Below, one piece after another: positions 44,201-59,200 of a stretch of 64,000 nt of DNA. Each line of letters begins with the position of its first letter. The first letter of the stretch is position 1. A program made the translations under genes and the position numbers. Below the pieces are notes generated by a model. The model had not been told where the DNA came from. It ran no database searches and was given only the letters and a program-made list of their open reading frames with translations. The DNA is from Megalonaias nervosa (taxonomy: Eukaryota; Mollusca; Bivalvia; Unionida; Unionidae): NCBI GenBank assembly GCA_016617855.1, contig JAECUM010003179.1, forward strand, positions 62,001 through 126,000, written 5' to 3'.

Positions 44201-47200
44201 GAAGGTCCATGTGATTCCAGTCAGGCATTGGAAGGTCCATGTGATTCCAGTCAGGCATTGGAAGGTCCATGTGATTCCAGTCAGGCATTGGAAGGTCCAT
44301 GTGATTCCAGTCAGGCATTGGAAGGTCCACATGATTCCAGTCAGGCATTGGAAGGTCCATGTGATTCCAATCAGGCATTGGAAGGTCCATGTGATTCCAG
44401 TCAGGCATTGGAAGTTCCATGTGATTCCAGTCAGGCATTGGAAGGTCCATGTGATTCCAGTCAGGCATTGGAATCGCATATGATTATTATGACTCAAAAA
44501 GCTTTGTTGTTGATATGTTGAAAAATAGAAATGGTGTTTATGTATTGTAATTACATGGGGCATGGGCCTAAGATCCTGCAATTGAGGCATGAGGGCTCAC
44601 AAACGAATATCCCCATGTACCCCTTCTGTGCATGAAAATATTAAGAAAACATGCAAGACTTGACAAATCACATTTTGAAGAACATGGTATGGACCATGTC
44701 CATAGGATACAAGTTGATGTTTCATACCAACCATACCACACCAGCTGGCTGGACCGCAAGGCATATATCATCTTTGGTACACCATACTGACTGCTGACCA
44801 ACTGATTCTGCCATGCAAATGAGTTATGTATGATTACAGTAGTCAGGAGGCTGTTATCTATAATTGGTGAGTTAGCCATCCATGTACCACATAGTTGGCA
44901 GGTTTACCAACCATACCACACAAGCTGGCCAGACCACAAGGCATGTACCATCTTTGGTACACTATTCTGACTGCTGCTAAACCAGTCCAGCTATGAGAAC
45001 AGACTTTGTACATTTACATTGGTTAGGAGTCTTTGATGTCTGAGTGGCGAGCTGGTTGACCGATTGACTGGACCAACCATTTTTGTGAAATTTGTAGGGA
45101 ACCAGCATTACTTGTGGAGCCATCTGACCAAGATGGCCCCGCTGGACCAGCATTTCATAATGTAATTGCAATTGATGATATAACTAATGGGTAAAATGAG
45201 TATACATGCTGACAATACTTCATAATTATTTCCTGCTGATGTGGGTGATGAAACTGCAATGCTGGAACATGCCAATCTGATAATGAAATGGATGGAATTT
45301 ATTTTGTGGCAATGATAAAGATATGTTATCCTCAGTTATCCACTTTTGTCAAGGCATGGAATTGAGGAGGTGAGAATGCAAGAAGCACAAGAGTTGCCCT
45401 TTAACTTTCAGCACAATCTCCTGTCTCATCTCGACCCTGATAGAGAACATACATGAGATAGGATGGTTGTTGCCTTAGAATCCACAGATGAATTCTCAAT
45501 GACAGGTTTCTCTTGTTTTCACTTGACTGTGAATTATAGGCAGTCATATGCCCCTATTTTCAGAGGCAGGGAGGGGAGAGAGAGCAACACAGTTTCTCCT
45601 TCCCCAACATTCTGTCATACATTTGTGTATGCCCTCACACACCCCCTAGTAACCCTGACCCACCAGAGGTGCCAGACTACTTTCATCTTTCATCAGATTT
45701 TGGACCAGCCATTTTCAGAAATGAAGGATGGTCCAGACTGCATCAGTGGGTCTATGGATTTTGTTATACAAACCCCTCCACTTTCATCATCCTACCTTAA
45801 AGGAACCCCCAAAGATATTTTTACATGAGATCTAGTTTTTCTTCTTGTAAAGAGTTGTGTAGATAATTTGAAAACTGCACACTGAGGGCTTTTTATCGAG
45901 AACATTTCAAAACAGTTATGAAATTCAGTGGCATTTGGGACCTGTGATAGAGATGTGACGAGTACAACATCAGTCTTGCCATGTCAGGCCCATAGTTCCA
46001 TATACTGGTACATATAGCCCAAATCTAAGCACTTGGTCATTCATTAAGAGTTTAGGATGTCCACCACATGGATTCCTGCATGATACACCACAAAAACATT
46101 CAGTAAGTTTGGTTTTTGTTCATGACATGAATAACTGTACTGTCCTCATTGTGTTATGAATTATCAATGTAGAGAAGCTGGACCTTGCCCCTTCTCATTA
46201 ATTTGGTTCATCTAGGTATGGAATTAAGCATTCCATATCAACTTGGCATCTTTCTCCCAAACACATCCAAAAAATCATCCGTGTTTTGGAGAAGGCATCA
46301 ACAAAGATGTTGACATTCGACCTTCAATAAGATGTTAGACCAAGTCAGGATATCCTCCATTGAGAAGGCAGTGTTCCTGGGTGACATACTTTGAAACCAT
46401 TCAGTAAGTATGGGTTTTTCTTGTCCATGACATAAGTGACCCAATATCTCTCACTGCTCAGTTCAGGGTGGATAATCAGCATAGAGTAATTGGACCTTAT
46501 TCCTTCTTAGCAGTTGTCCATGTAGATATGGAATTCTTAACACATATTACTTTGGTGTCTTTCTTTGAAATTATAGCTCATTCACTGGAGAAAGCATTAA
46601 ACACAACATTGTTTTGATGAGGAAGTTCTTTACAGCTCCTTCATATGCTCATTGTGAGAGTGGGCCTGTGGAAGTGCCAGTTTACCATTGGTATACTCAT
46701 TGTGAGAGTGGGCCTGTGGAAGTGCTAGTTTACTATTGGTATACTCATTGTGAGAGTGGGCCTGTGGAAGTGCCAGTTTACTATTGGTATGCTCATTGTG
46801 AGAGTGGTCCTGTGGAAGTGCCAGTTTACTATTGGTATGCTCATTGTGAGAGTGGTCCTGTGGAAGTGCCAGTTTACTATTGGTATGCTCATTGTGAGAG
46901 TGGTCCTGTGGAAGTGCCAGTTTACTATTGGTATGCTCATTGTGAGAGTGGGCCTGTGGAAGTGCCAGTTTACTATTTGTATGCTCATTGTGAGAGTGGG
47001 TCTGTGGAAGTGCCAGTTTACTATTGGACCTGTGATGGTCAGTGACCTGTGGATTCTTCAAGAGAAGGCACTTCATATCAACTTCTTGAAAATAAAAGCC
47101 ATTCTCAATACCTTCCAAACATGGATGAAACATATCCATGGAAACAGTCCTGATAATGTTGGACAATTCAGTTGTGATGATAATACCTCTGCATTGTTGG

Positions 47201-50200
47201 AACATTCATCAGACCCTTCATAGATATTGGGTAACATTCAAGTCTGACCTAAAATGAGTCGGACCTGAGGCACAAGGCCATTCAAGTCTGACCTAAAATG
47301 AGTCGGACCTGAGGCACAAGGCCATTCAAGTCTGACCTAAAATGAGTCTGACCTGAGACACAAGGCATTCAAGTCTGACCTAAAATGAGTCTGACCTGAG
47401 ACACAAGGTCATTCAAGTCTGACCTAAAATGTTACAAGGTCAAGATCCACATCAACTGTAAAAGATTATTCGTGCCACTGAAAGCGGGAATGCAAGACAT
47501 AAACCAGCAAACTGTGGCTACTTGGTTAAGGGGTAAATCAGAGAAGTCTGGACTCATTCACAGAATTAGGTACACTGATGAAGAAATATGAGCCTGCCCT
47601 TGAACATAATGACATGCCCAATCTGCCTTCTTTAACCTCCATTTGCATGACATGGTCTCGTTAAGGAAAGAAATGAATCTTGCTGCGTTAGTTGTAGCTG
47701 CACAGACAGTGACCACTCCCCATTCATGAAAGTACAACTTTAGACCCAGACATGAGTTTACTACTTTAGTGGATTTGGCTGGGAAACTTTAGATGGTGAG
47801 ACATTAATCAAGTGTGGAATCCCACAGATCTCCTGCACATGTGTATAAACAGTTGTCTCACATTGTGCTAAACTTGCATTAAGCAAACTTCACCCCTTTA
47901 GTAGAGTAGTCATGCTTCTACTTATGACACATTTTCTCCTCTTACCTGATAATGTGTTGGAGCATTTTAGGCTTGTGATCAGGTAGGTGCAGGTTTTTAT
48001 ATATTTTATGCTTTGACTTCTATCATTATTTTCAATTCCACTATTGGTTGCAGTGTCATGCAATTCATTAAGAACAGCACTTGGGTGAGTTTCATTCACT
48101 TCTGGCACTTTGACCTATTGTTGATTCCAGCTTGGTGGAAGCTTGGCATAGCAATCATTTAGCATGCTGCCACTCTGTGCTTCCATGCACAACATAGATT
48201 AATCTCTGATTTGGAATGTAACTAGTTGGTAGGCTCAACTTAACAACAATCACCCTCTTCTTGTTGAATATTGATTTTCCTAACTCTGGCAATTATTTTT
48301 TACAGTTTTGTTGTTCACGATCTGAAGGCAAGAAACACATTGCTTCTGAACCTTTCAATATTGGTCAGCTTTGACTCCAGTGGGAATTGTTTGCTGAGCT
48401 CATTTGGCAAGTGTGACTACACATTTCCAGTTTTTGTCAACAAAGAGATTCCAAAACCCACCTGCTCTTTTGGCATGGACTTCAAAATTCCAGGTAAATC
48501 TTACATTGAGACATATATCTGAAAGAGATGTGACCATTAAGTTTGTTTAGACAAAATAAAGATACAAAAATGGTTCATGTTGCCAGTGAAATGAAAAAGG
48601 AATTGAGAATGAATCCAAATAAAGTGCAAAATGAATGCAAATGAAATGATGAAAAGAATATGAAGGAAACAGGAAATACAAATGAAAATGCAGAACAATA
48701 AATGATAAATTAATGCTTTTTGTGAACAGATTTTAAAGTCTCTTTACCAGTACTTTGGGCTGCTGCGTAATTTTTACGGTCATAATTAATTTTGCATGAT
48801 GATCTGGGATCAAATTCTACATTCTTTATACTGATAAGTTTTTAATACTTTCAAGTGGGGCCCTGGGTGGCCAAGTGGTCTAAAGCACCTGCCTTTACCA
48901 ATCACTGCCATTTCACCCCTGTTCATGTCAGTTTGAGTCTTGGGCTTAGCCAAGGTAGATACGTTAGAGCACTTGCCAATAGCTTTCCTTGGGTCAGTGT
49001 TCTTATGGAAGCTTTTCTTGGGTTTTTCAACCACCAGTTATATTAGCTGCCATGTATAGCCTATCTTGTGCTGAAAAATGGCATTAACCCCAAAACAACA
49101 ACTACTTACAATATGCAGTGTAATTGTTCTCACACCTGCCATTAAAATGATGACACCATCAGTGGTTGTTGTATCTATACAGGGTTTATTTAAATGAAAC
49201 AAAATAAGAAAGAAAATTTGCCAATGCAAACTCTGCGATTATAATTTTACATTTATTGCAGTTGCATGTATATTTTCATTGTCCCATGCCTTTTCAAAAA
49301 GATGTCAAGGACCTAATATCTATATTCTTGTCAGTCTATCCATCACCACTCTATAACTTTAAAGCCATTTAAAGTTAAGGAATGAAACTTAATGACATTT
49401 ATGTCATCATTAGAAGGTGTGTTACTTACTATTTTGGGGCAAAGGTTGAGGCCTTTGCTTAATATTTTCAGTTATCTGTCAGCCATCCTTTATTCACCAT
49501 AATTTAATCACCCTGTTGGCTTGGAGATGTAGTATAGGCATGGTGCATCCTTCCGCAAAAGTCCAGCAGCTGAAAATCTGACCAAATACCATATCTATAA
49601 ATACACACCATTAGAGAGAGAAAGAGGAAAATGTGGAGATGCCTTTCTTCTCCATTAAATCAGAATGGAATCTGGTACAGAAAAGCAATGGCAAGAACAA
49701 AAACAGCTGTATAAAGTGCTTGATGAAATCGGATGAATTGGTCACAACCCTCCTAGCAATGTCAAATATGCTGAAACTTCATAATCTTCTCACAAGAAAA
49801 CTTTTTGGAAAACTTTCACTATGGAAAAACAATTGAGAAGACTCCTTCAAATGTAAAATTTCGGAGTTAAGTTAGGTATTATCCTTTCGGAAAGAAGTCC
49901 TCAGAGTGAGTGCAGCATGTTGGAAGTCACCCTTTTCAGCATCAAAATTAAGATAGTGAAATGCCTTCGCCTAAAAACTGTCTCCTTTTCATATGCTGAT
50001 GACTTTATGCTCTACAGTAGAACAAAGAATATGCGTACTATTGAGCATCAGCTATAGGTATGTTTAACTAGAGTTCACACAAGGGCTGGAAAAAATGAGT
50101 TCTTATTTTCAAAGTCTTAAACTGTTTGTATGCACTTTTGCAGATTACATTGAATTCATAATGAGCCCAAACTATATCCTGATATGTTATTTCTGTTGTG

Positions 50201-53200
50201 GAGGAGATCAGATTTGTAGGACTTGCTGCTGACTAACTAACTTTTCTTCTGCATGTTGGATACCTCAGGGATCAATGTCAAATATCCCCAGATTTGATAG
50301 AGTTATGGCAAACACATATTGTTGAACAGACAGGAAGGTCTTGTTCCAACCATAGAGGACAATAGCTTGATTGTGTATAAATCAGCTTGTAAATCTTGCC
50401 TCCACATCAATGATCTGATGCACAGTCAGCAACTCTGTCTGCATTTTGAACTTCTCCTGCAGAAAGACTTTATATTGAGGTAAATGAACCATGACTTGAT
50501 CTCAGACAAACAAAATTAGCTTTCCTATGTGTTTTGTGTAGGCTCGTACAAATGTAACAAAAGAAAAGAGTGAAGCCAACAAAAATAATTTATTTCCCTA
50601 GAAAACAATGTAAAAATAGGAAATAGGACTTAACGGCTTGTGAATATAATCCAAAATTTAATCCTAAGATTGAAAAATATAAGTCCTATCACTAAACAGT
50701 TCTAATTCAATCTGGGTTCAAATCTCAATGAAATTCCAATATGGAGGCGATGATGTCTGTACTGATGGTAACAGATGCTCATTGAATCACAGTTTATAAT
50801 GTTTCCGTTAAACTCCAGAATAAATTTCCATTGAATTTCTTTCTCCCAGAACTTTTATAAATATAAAGCACTTGTTTAGTTTTTAGAGAATAAATTATTA
50901 AATTCAAAAAATAGATGCACTTCAAATAATCTGGCTTCAACAATAAAAACACCTTATACCTTCAAGGTGCGGACATACAACTGACTGGAAAGCTCTCGGA
51001 ATGAGTATCAAAAAAACCCAACTAAAACATCATCCCAGTCCCACGTGATAGATCACATGGTCTCTTAACATTTGAACAGCACAATAAAAAAAATGAAAAT
51101 TATCACGTAGGCAAGAACAGCCCTGCCTAAGAACCAAATTCTCACACTGAAAATATATAAAAAAAGAAAGGGTATTTACAATTCAGCTAACACGCGGGCC
51201 AAAATGACCTTGGCAATAGCCAATCGTCTTCACTTGATGTTTACAAAATCTATGAACCAGAGTGAGCTAAAAATAGTGCTAATGTAATACCTTTTATGTT
51301 CTATACAAACTGAATTTACTGGAAAAAATATTGAATCCCATGAAAATAATCATTACAATAAAATGTAATGAAACAAAAAAAAAATAAAAAATAATTTTAA
51401 AACTAACACATAAGCAATTTAATTACATATGCATAACACATATATGGTACTCACAAACTGTCCTCCACTCTATCTAATGGAGGCCCTGTTATCAAGGTCA
51501 AAGTTGTGACTTAATATTTAATTTTTCTGTCTCTCTTTCCCTTCCGACTATAATTGTACAACATTTTGAGATCGAGGGATAATGACCTCACCATGATTGG
51601 CAAGGGAGAGAAATTCAATGAATTTCTGTGTTTATTGTAAATTTGTTGCTGATTTTACAATACTGTGAATTTTTTTTTTTTATTAAAGTACACTTTTAAT
51701 AAGACATGACACACAATCAATAGTTCTTTGCATTTATTAATATCAAAAATAGAAATCCTGGCATTTGTAAATGCATTCAAAATGAAAAAAATGAAAAGAA
51801 ACAAATGGAAGTGATAAATGCAAACTCAGAATGCATGTATGAACTCGTAAAAAAATAAATATTGACATGGTAACTAAAATGCTTTTGTGAATGGAATGAA
51901 CTAGGTCACAAAGAAAATTGAGCATAAATGCAAATGATGTGCAGATAAAATGCAAATGAAACGCAAATTTGGTAACATTACCCATTTCAGGGTATGCATG
52001 TAGCTGTGAACCACTCAGAATTTGTCAATAATTTCTTTGTCCTGATATTAATCAGCCCAATAAAATTCTCGTTAGCATATATTTTACTATTTCAGTTGTA
52101 GAAATTACATGGATATGTTGTGAAAACAGTTGGATCTTCTGATTTTTATTTTAATTATCTTGTAGTATTATTATTGCTAAACTGCTGCTACTACTACTAC
52201 TGCTACTATTATTTTTATTACAGTCATCTTTATTATCATCATCATCATCATCATTGCAATGAGCCATGAGAAATATGTATTGAATACCTATGTTAATTCT
52301 GCACAGGCTTCTCTTTGACAAGCTGGATGGCATCACAGGGCCTGACAGGCACATTGACTAGCACTGCCACTCAGCTTCTTCTGGAACAACTTGGGATCAA
52401 CGAATACCTTCTGGATAAACAATGTCAGCATACCGCTTCCCCCTGGTCTGGTGCAGATTCTGAGGGTTGGTCTATAGGTAAATCTGTAGATTTTGTCGTT
52501 TTATTAGTAATTATTTCCATTTGTCTTGTCTTCTTAAATTGACTTAATAAAATTTTTATAGCCCGGCAAAATTAGTTCGGGGGAGTAAGTTTATCAGTCA
52601 GTTCATGCATCCATCACACTTTTGTTAACTGAACCGATTTAGATATCTTCATGAAATGTGAAATGCAATTGTTTCATGACTAGACATTGTGACTCGTAAA
52701 ATGTGGAGTCTGACGGATCAGAATTTTAAGAGTTATCCCCATTTTTATTATACACTGTAACTGTCCAATCATCTGTGCATCCTTCCATTGTGACTTTTTC
52801 TGGTTAATATCTCCAGCAATGTTTAAGATATTTTCATGAAACTTAATATGCATCGATATTATGACCAGAGTTTGCATTCCATACTAGGTCTGACTTCGAT
52901 AGATTATATACTTATAGAGCTATTTTCCCATTTTGTTATAAAATTGTATTTACATTTCATATCTTGTGAGGAGTAGTCCATAAGTAGTACTGACAGATTT
53001 AGTTGGGATAAAGTTCTAGGTGTTTAAAATAATTGAAAGTCTCCATTTTCATTTTCATTACCTGATATTTGGAACCATATTTATAAATTTTAAAAAATAG
53101 CTATACTTAACAATCCACATTTGATATTCTGCATTTAAAAATCTAATTTATGTCTGTAATTATTCCAGGCTTCTGTGTTATTGTGTACACTATAGACTGT

Positions 53201-56200
53201 AACATTTGAACAAATATAACTAAAACCATAACAACACATTTTAAAACTATAACAACACATTTAATGAAAATGATTCCATTAGACTTTTACCAGGTTGCTT
53301 TTGTCTTCTTATAAGATCAACATAGAACATAATGGTTGTTTTGTGTTTTGTGATAAAAATTTCACCATCTTTGAAAATAGGGAACATTGGAGAAAAAACA
53401 CAGAAATGTACAATATTTTAGAGGAATATTATATCAGTTTTCATAAACCCAGCATAATTTGCCGATATTTCAGAGTGTCCTAGGGCTATAACCGTGAAGG
53501 ATCTGGATCCAGCAGTGATGCGTTGCCATATTCCCAGTGATTGTGCCAGCTTCTACTGCTGTGTCAGAGTGGCTGCTCTGAACCAATACTTCCAGACATC
53601 TTTACATTTGGACACCAACACTTTCATGCTTACTGTATCAGTGGAGAAGTTTCGATTAGAATTCAACCTGTTTGACATTGAGTGGGACAAAGTGCAACAC
53701 TTGTACTTGTTTGGACTGATTAGAATAGAGTATGTTTTGTAGTTGACTGTCTCTTTCTCAGTCATCTTGACTTATGAATCCAGGGTAGTTAATTTACCCA
53801 TGATTCATTGGGAACAGCTTAAGTAAACAATGTTAATAACTTTGTGTCTTAATCTGATTCATTTTAAATTCAGTATTAAAATATGATTTCAGTTCAGAAC
53901 CATTTTGCAAATATGGAGACAGAATTTTGTTATTTTCTTAAATCTCTATGTTGCTGTCTCTGTGTATATGATTGTGTTGTTTGTATAGTTTACTTTTTTT
54001 AGCATAAAACAGTTTGATGACTTCATAATAATTGGAAATAAATCAACTTACTGCTTTTTTTAAAAATAACATTGAAATGGGGCTGTGTTCTAACCATGAA
54101 TCAATTAGTTGACAGTTTGTTTATTCATTCAGTTAAACACGTTTCCTAGATATGAATAGGTGTCCATTTAGTTGACAGTTTATTTATTAAGTTAAACACA
54201 TGAAACTATGAATCGCTTTCTTAATATTAAAAATTTGTTCATAACTTTGTTTTCAGCTACACTCTGAAGGATCTTGTGAACGAGAGGGCTATCTTACTGA
54301 CTTACAGTGTCAGCATCTGTTTGTCAGATATCTGTGAACAAATTCCAGTTTTGGGCAATGCCAAATTCCCCAAACCAGCACTCAACTGGGATTTACCTCC
54401 CTTAGATCCAAGCAAGTAGATTCAAACATCATATTTATTATGCATATATCTGACTTAAAAAGATAACAAGTCTTAAGCGTAAATAACTAGATATATCACA
54501 TAAACTATCAATTACCATATCAATGAATGAATGAATCAGTCAATCACTCTACCATAATAATATTTGTCAAATAGGCCCAATTTTTCTGAAAGATAGCTTA
54601 TGCTCAGGATGCTGCCAGTATGAATTTTTTCACAACCCAAGTTGTGATTTGTATGTTTAGGGAAAATACCAGTATTTCCTTGGTAAAAAACTCCATTGCC
54701 AGTAATTTAAAGAAAACTTATGTAATTGTTCTTAATTTTAGAAATGACAGGTAAATTAGGTAATTTATTTCAAATGAATGAAACAACTTGAATATAATTG
54801 GTGGTACTTTATGGTTGCACTTAGTTGTATGCCCAAAGCTGCACAAAATAAATATACCAACTTGTCTCTTAATTGAAATAAAAGCATGGATCATGTGTAT
54901 TACCCCATACTGATTGCATCTTTGTCTGTGAACTATTGCAGAATATTTCATGACTTATTCTAATACATTTTCTTCATGTAGAAATGTTGTTGATCATTTT
55001 TGATACCCAAGAATAGGTGACACTTAAGTGAAGCATATTCTTATGAATTGTCTCCCTTTGTGTCATTTGATTCTTTAACAACGTACAAAATGGTGATATC
55101 CTGCCCTTTTTCCTTCCTTCTGGTCAGTCAGTAAACAAACCTATGAACTGATTAAACTTTAATTTTGATTTCATATTAATAAGTACATTCATGTCTTATA
55201 ATTGTCATATTCCCAGTGATTGTGCCAGCTTCTACTGCTGTGTCAGAGTGGCTGCTCTGAACCAATACTTCCAGACATCTTTACATTTGGACACCAACAC
55301 TTTCATGCTTACTGTATCAGTGGAGAAGTTTCGATTAGAATTCAACCTGTTTGACATTGAGTGGGACAAAGTGCAACACTTGTACTTGTTTGGACTGATT
55401 AGAATAGAGTATGTTTTGTAGTTGACTGTCTCATTCTCAGTCATCTTGACTTATGAATCCTGGGTAGTTAATTTACCCATGATCCATTGGGAACAGTTTA
55501 AGTAAACAATGTTAATAACTTTGTGTCTTAATAATATACCTGATTACTTTCAAAATTGGGGCCCCGAGTGGCTGAGTGGTCTATAGCGCCCACCATTATG
55601 GATCACTGCCATCTCACCTCTGTCTGCGTGGGTTCGAGTCTTGGGCTCAGCCTGTGTGGGTACTTGAGAAAGTTTGCCAGTAGCTTCTCATGGGTCAATG
55701 GTTCTTTCCAGGGTTTTTCCGAGTTCTTCCTCCACAATTTATACTGGCCGCCATGTATAGCCTATTTTGTGCTGAAAAAGGGCATTAAACCCTACAAGAA
55801 CAACAACAACAACTTTCAAAATCATCATGAACCAGTATTTGTTGAATGAAATTATCATTTGTCATCAGAAGATGAACCATGATGGGAGTCAGCCATTCTG
55901 GGTTTTGCTAGTTGTGTGTAATTTAAACAAGCATTTGTAGAACTTCCTTGATGAATGCAAGGTTAAAACTATGACAGAATGTTTGCACCAGGGCTCAACG
56001 TTTGTTTCAAGGTCCAATATGTCAATCAAATTTAATTTAGCAACCATTCACGTCAAGCAAAAATACCCAGGTGTGTCAACAGTTGCTTACCTGAACAGTG
56101 ACATGCATCACGACAAGCACTTTGAGACCTCTGCTAGCAGTGTGACCTATGTTGAGACAGTTACTTTAAGGGTTAAATCTTAGGCCTAAGTAAGAACTAA

Positions 56201-59200
56201 TTGCACAGTTGTCCAAGCCCATTTATGGTGTTACTACTGCAATGGCCAATATTTTTTGTTTTTTAAAAAATTTTAAAACATGTTTCATTCAGCCAGTGTC
56301 CAGGAGGGGTGTTTATAGAAAATTTTTGTATCTGTCTTTCAATCTATATACCTACCTACTAGAGCTGAGTACAATGAAAAATTTTGTACAATGGTATTTC
56401 TCAGTGTACCGTGATATGTACCACAGTTATTTTAGGGATCAACAATTTAATTTTCTGGGCAGGGGCCTGAGTTTTTTGTTTAATTTCCATTTGTCAATAG
56501 CTGGAAAAAAATATCTGATTTGTAGCAGAATGACACTATATTATATCCATGATGTAATTAGGAAAAAATATTAATTAAGATGAGATAAAAGAAAAGTAAA
56601 TATCTTAGCTCAAAGAAAATCAGAGTCCCACCCAAATAATTAAATATTTAGTACCTGTGTGTATGTTAATTGTTGTATAAGTTGCAATCTAAAAGGTGTA
56701 ACTACAATGGGATGACCAAACTTACACTATAGCTGATACTGTGAAAGATGTCATACTCACATTAGAGAGCATATTGATAACAATATGAATTGTTGATAAT
56801 GAAGTCTACGACTTTAATAGACAGGGAAACTTTGAGTAGGATGCCAACATCTAGTCAAGATATTTATCAGAGGGCCAGTAAACATTAAACACACTTACTC
56901 TTCAAATGAGAAAATATTTAGTGGATTTCAGAAATTACATACAGTTCAGATAGAAAGCAAGTGTGTTCCTGAAAATCATAGGATGATTTGCAGTCTTACA
57001 AAAGAATACATGTACTTAACATGTTCACATATGCTAGTAAGTGACTAAAACAGAGGTGGGCAAACTTTCCAGTGCAAGGGCCACCTACACAAATTTACAA
57101 CTTTAGCGGGCCGCATAGTTTGTTAAGTAAAATAATTAATATTTGAAATAGCAAAAACAAAAGGTTTTTCTAAATAACATCATAATTAATTTTCAGTTGT
57201 TAATATGTTGTTAATATTTGAAATCTTAAACTTCAAAAGAAGCACATTTACTTGACAAACAGAGTAACATAAACAGAGTCAGTGCGAATGTTGCAGCTGA
57301 TCACATTCATTGACCAGTTTGTCAAAATTTGGTGACAAGTTGCTCGTGCTGATCTTTAAAACTGAGTGAAGATTTGAATCTGTGAGAAGCGATCTGTTCT
57401 TTGACTTGTTGACTTTCATAGTAGAGAAAGTCTGCTCACAAATGTAGGTTGATGCAAATAACACAAACATCTTTCTGGCAAATTTTTTCAGATTTTGAAA
57501 CTTTCCTGGGTGTAGACAAGCATAAAACTCAATCAGGGGTTTGGTTTCAAAAGTTCTTCTTAAGGAATTGTTGGCCTGCAAATCAATCAGTTCCATCTGC
57601 AGTTTTTCAGTGGCTGTTTCAATGTCACAAGCAGAGGGTGAGCTGAGCAGGTCGAACTGTTGTTCCATTGCCTTGAAATCAGCAAACCTCCAGATAAATT
57701 CTTCTCTTAAAGCCATGATCTGACAGCTGTACTTGTCAGATAATGCTTGTGAAACAGTCTGTGTCTTCAAAAGAGGAAAATGAGCAAAGTTCTGCTCATT
57801 CAGCTGCTTGGCAAAAAGTTTAAGCCCCATTTGAAAGGATTTCACTTCCACGTACAATTCATGAGCAAATACACCTTTTCCTTGAAGTTTAGTGTTCAGC
57901 TCATTCAATTTTTGCATTATGTCCACAGCAAATGCAAAATCACAAATCCATTCTTCACTCTGCATTTGTTTTGAAAAGTCACAAGAGATATCTTTCATAG
58001 AAAAAACATGAGAATCTCTGCTTTGAGGTCTCACACCCTCTTTAGTACTTTTCCCATGCTTAACCAGCGGACATTTGTGTGGTACAGCACATCAGTGAAA
58101 TCAGCATCCAAATATCTTCCAACAGGCTTCAGAACTGCCTGTGTTTCAGTCCCCTTGCTCTGATTGCATTCACTGCACACACGACTGGATCCACAACATG
58201 CTTAAGATTTAAAGAAGACTTACAGAGGCTTTCTTGATGTATGATGCAGTGAAAGGACAGTACACTGTGCAGTGGGAAATCTTCTTTAATTTTATCATTC
58301 ATTAACTTCACAAGGCCAGAATGTTTACCTGTGAGTGAAGGAGCCCCATCAGTTGTAATACTTGCCATTTTATCTAAGCTTAATCCAGATCTGATTAAAC
58401 TGTTAATGACACTGTTGTACAAATCTTTCCCAGTACAAGTGTCTTTGAGAGTCTCCATAGATAACAATTCCTCTGTAATGTCAAAGTTTGTATCAATTCC
58501 TCTGATAAAAATAAGCAACTGTGGAGTATCCTGAATATCAGTACTCTCATCCAAAGTAATAGAAAACCACTGAAAACTATCACTGGCCTTTAACAGTTGT
58601 TCTTGAAGATTCACTGCAATTGCGTCTATGCGACGAACAATAGTTCTTCGTGCTAATGATATGGCTTCTACTTTTGACTTGGCTTCAGGACACACAACAC
58701 TGACAGCATCAATCATACAATCTTTAATAAACTCTGCTTCCGAAAATGGTTTGTTTTGCTTTGCGATTTTGTTGGCCAACACGAAACTTGCCTTTGTTGC
58801 ATTCTCTTGTAAAGATGAAGTTTTCACAAACACAGCTTGCTGTTGTTTCAACTTTTTTAGCAATCAATTGCTTTCTTTTGCAGTTCTTGTTTTGATAAAT
58901 TTTTTCCAAAGTTACCGTGCTTAGTTTGAAAGTGACGTTTCAAATTGAACTCCTTGAAAACAGCAATAGTGTCTTGACAAATCAAACACACAGCTTTAAC
59001 TCCAACATCAGTAAAGAAATACTTGTCAGTCCACTCCTTGTTAAATGCACGGCATTCATCTTCAATTTTTCACTTTCTAGATATCCTCAAACAACTCATT
59101 TTGGGTAAACTTTGGCAGATAATAAAAGCTTTTTTAAATGATCGATACGGAACTGTCAATCCCGGTAAATTCTTCAACAATTTCGCGTTAACTGTGAGTC

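Noticed and set aside
44045..44473. CRISPR-like array
   Set aside because: The repeats are directly adjacent with no unique spacers, and the genome is eukaryotic.
44037..44590. Long ORFs of 137-195 codons on both strands
   Set aside because: They are frames through a 30-bp tandem repeat; several frames are open at once because the unit length is a multiple of three.
45463..45828. 121-codon ORF as a gene
   Set aside because: No recognisable motif, no splice context and it lies in decayed repeat-rich intron DNA.
46614..47223. ORFs of 143, 157 and 191 codons
   Set aside because: They arise from the 48-bp minisatellite on both strands; no independent domain or splice support.
55191..55421. Functional alternative A exon
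   Set aside because: The copy lacks the acceptor and the first 50 coding bases, and its phase-2 exit does not fit between B6 and C6.
57279..58863. Host gene related to GTF2IRD2
   Set aside because: The ORFs lie inside a TSD-flanked hAT element and are separated by frameshifts and stops, so this is a transposase pseudogene.
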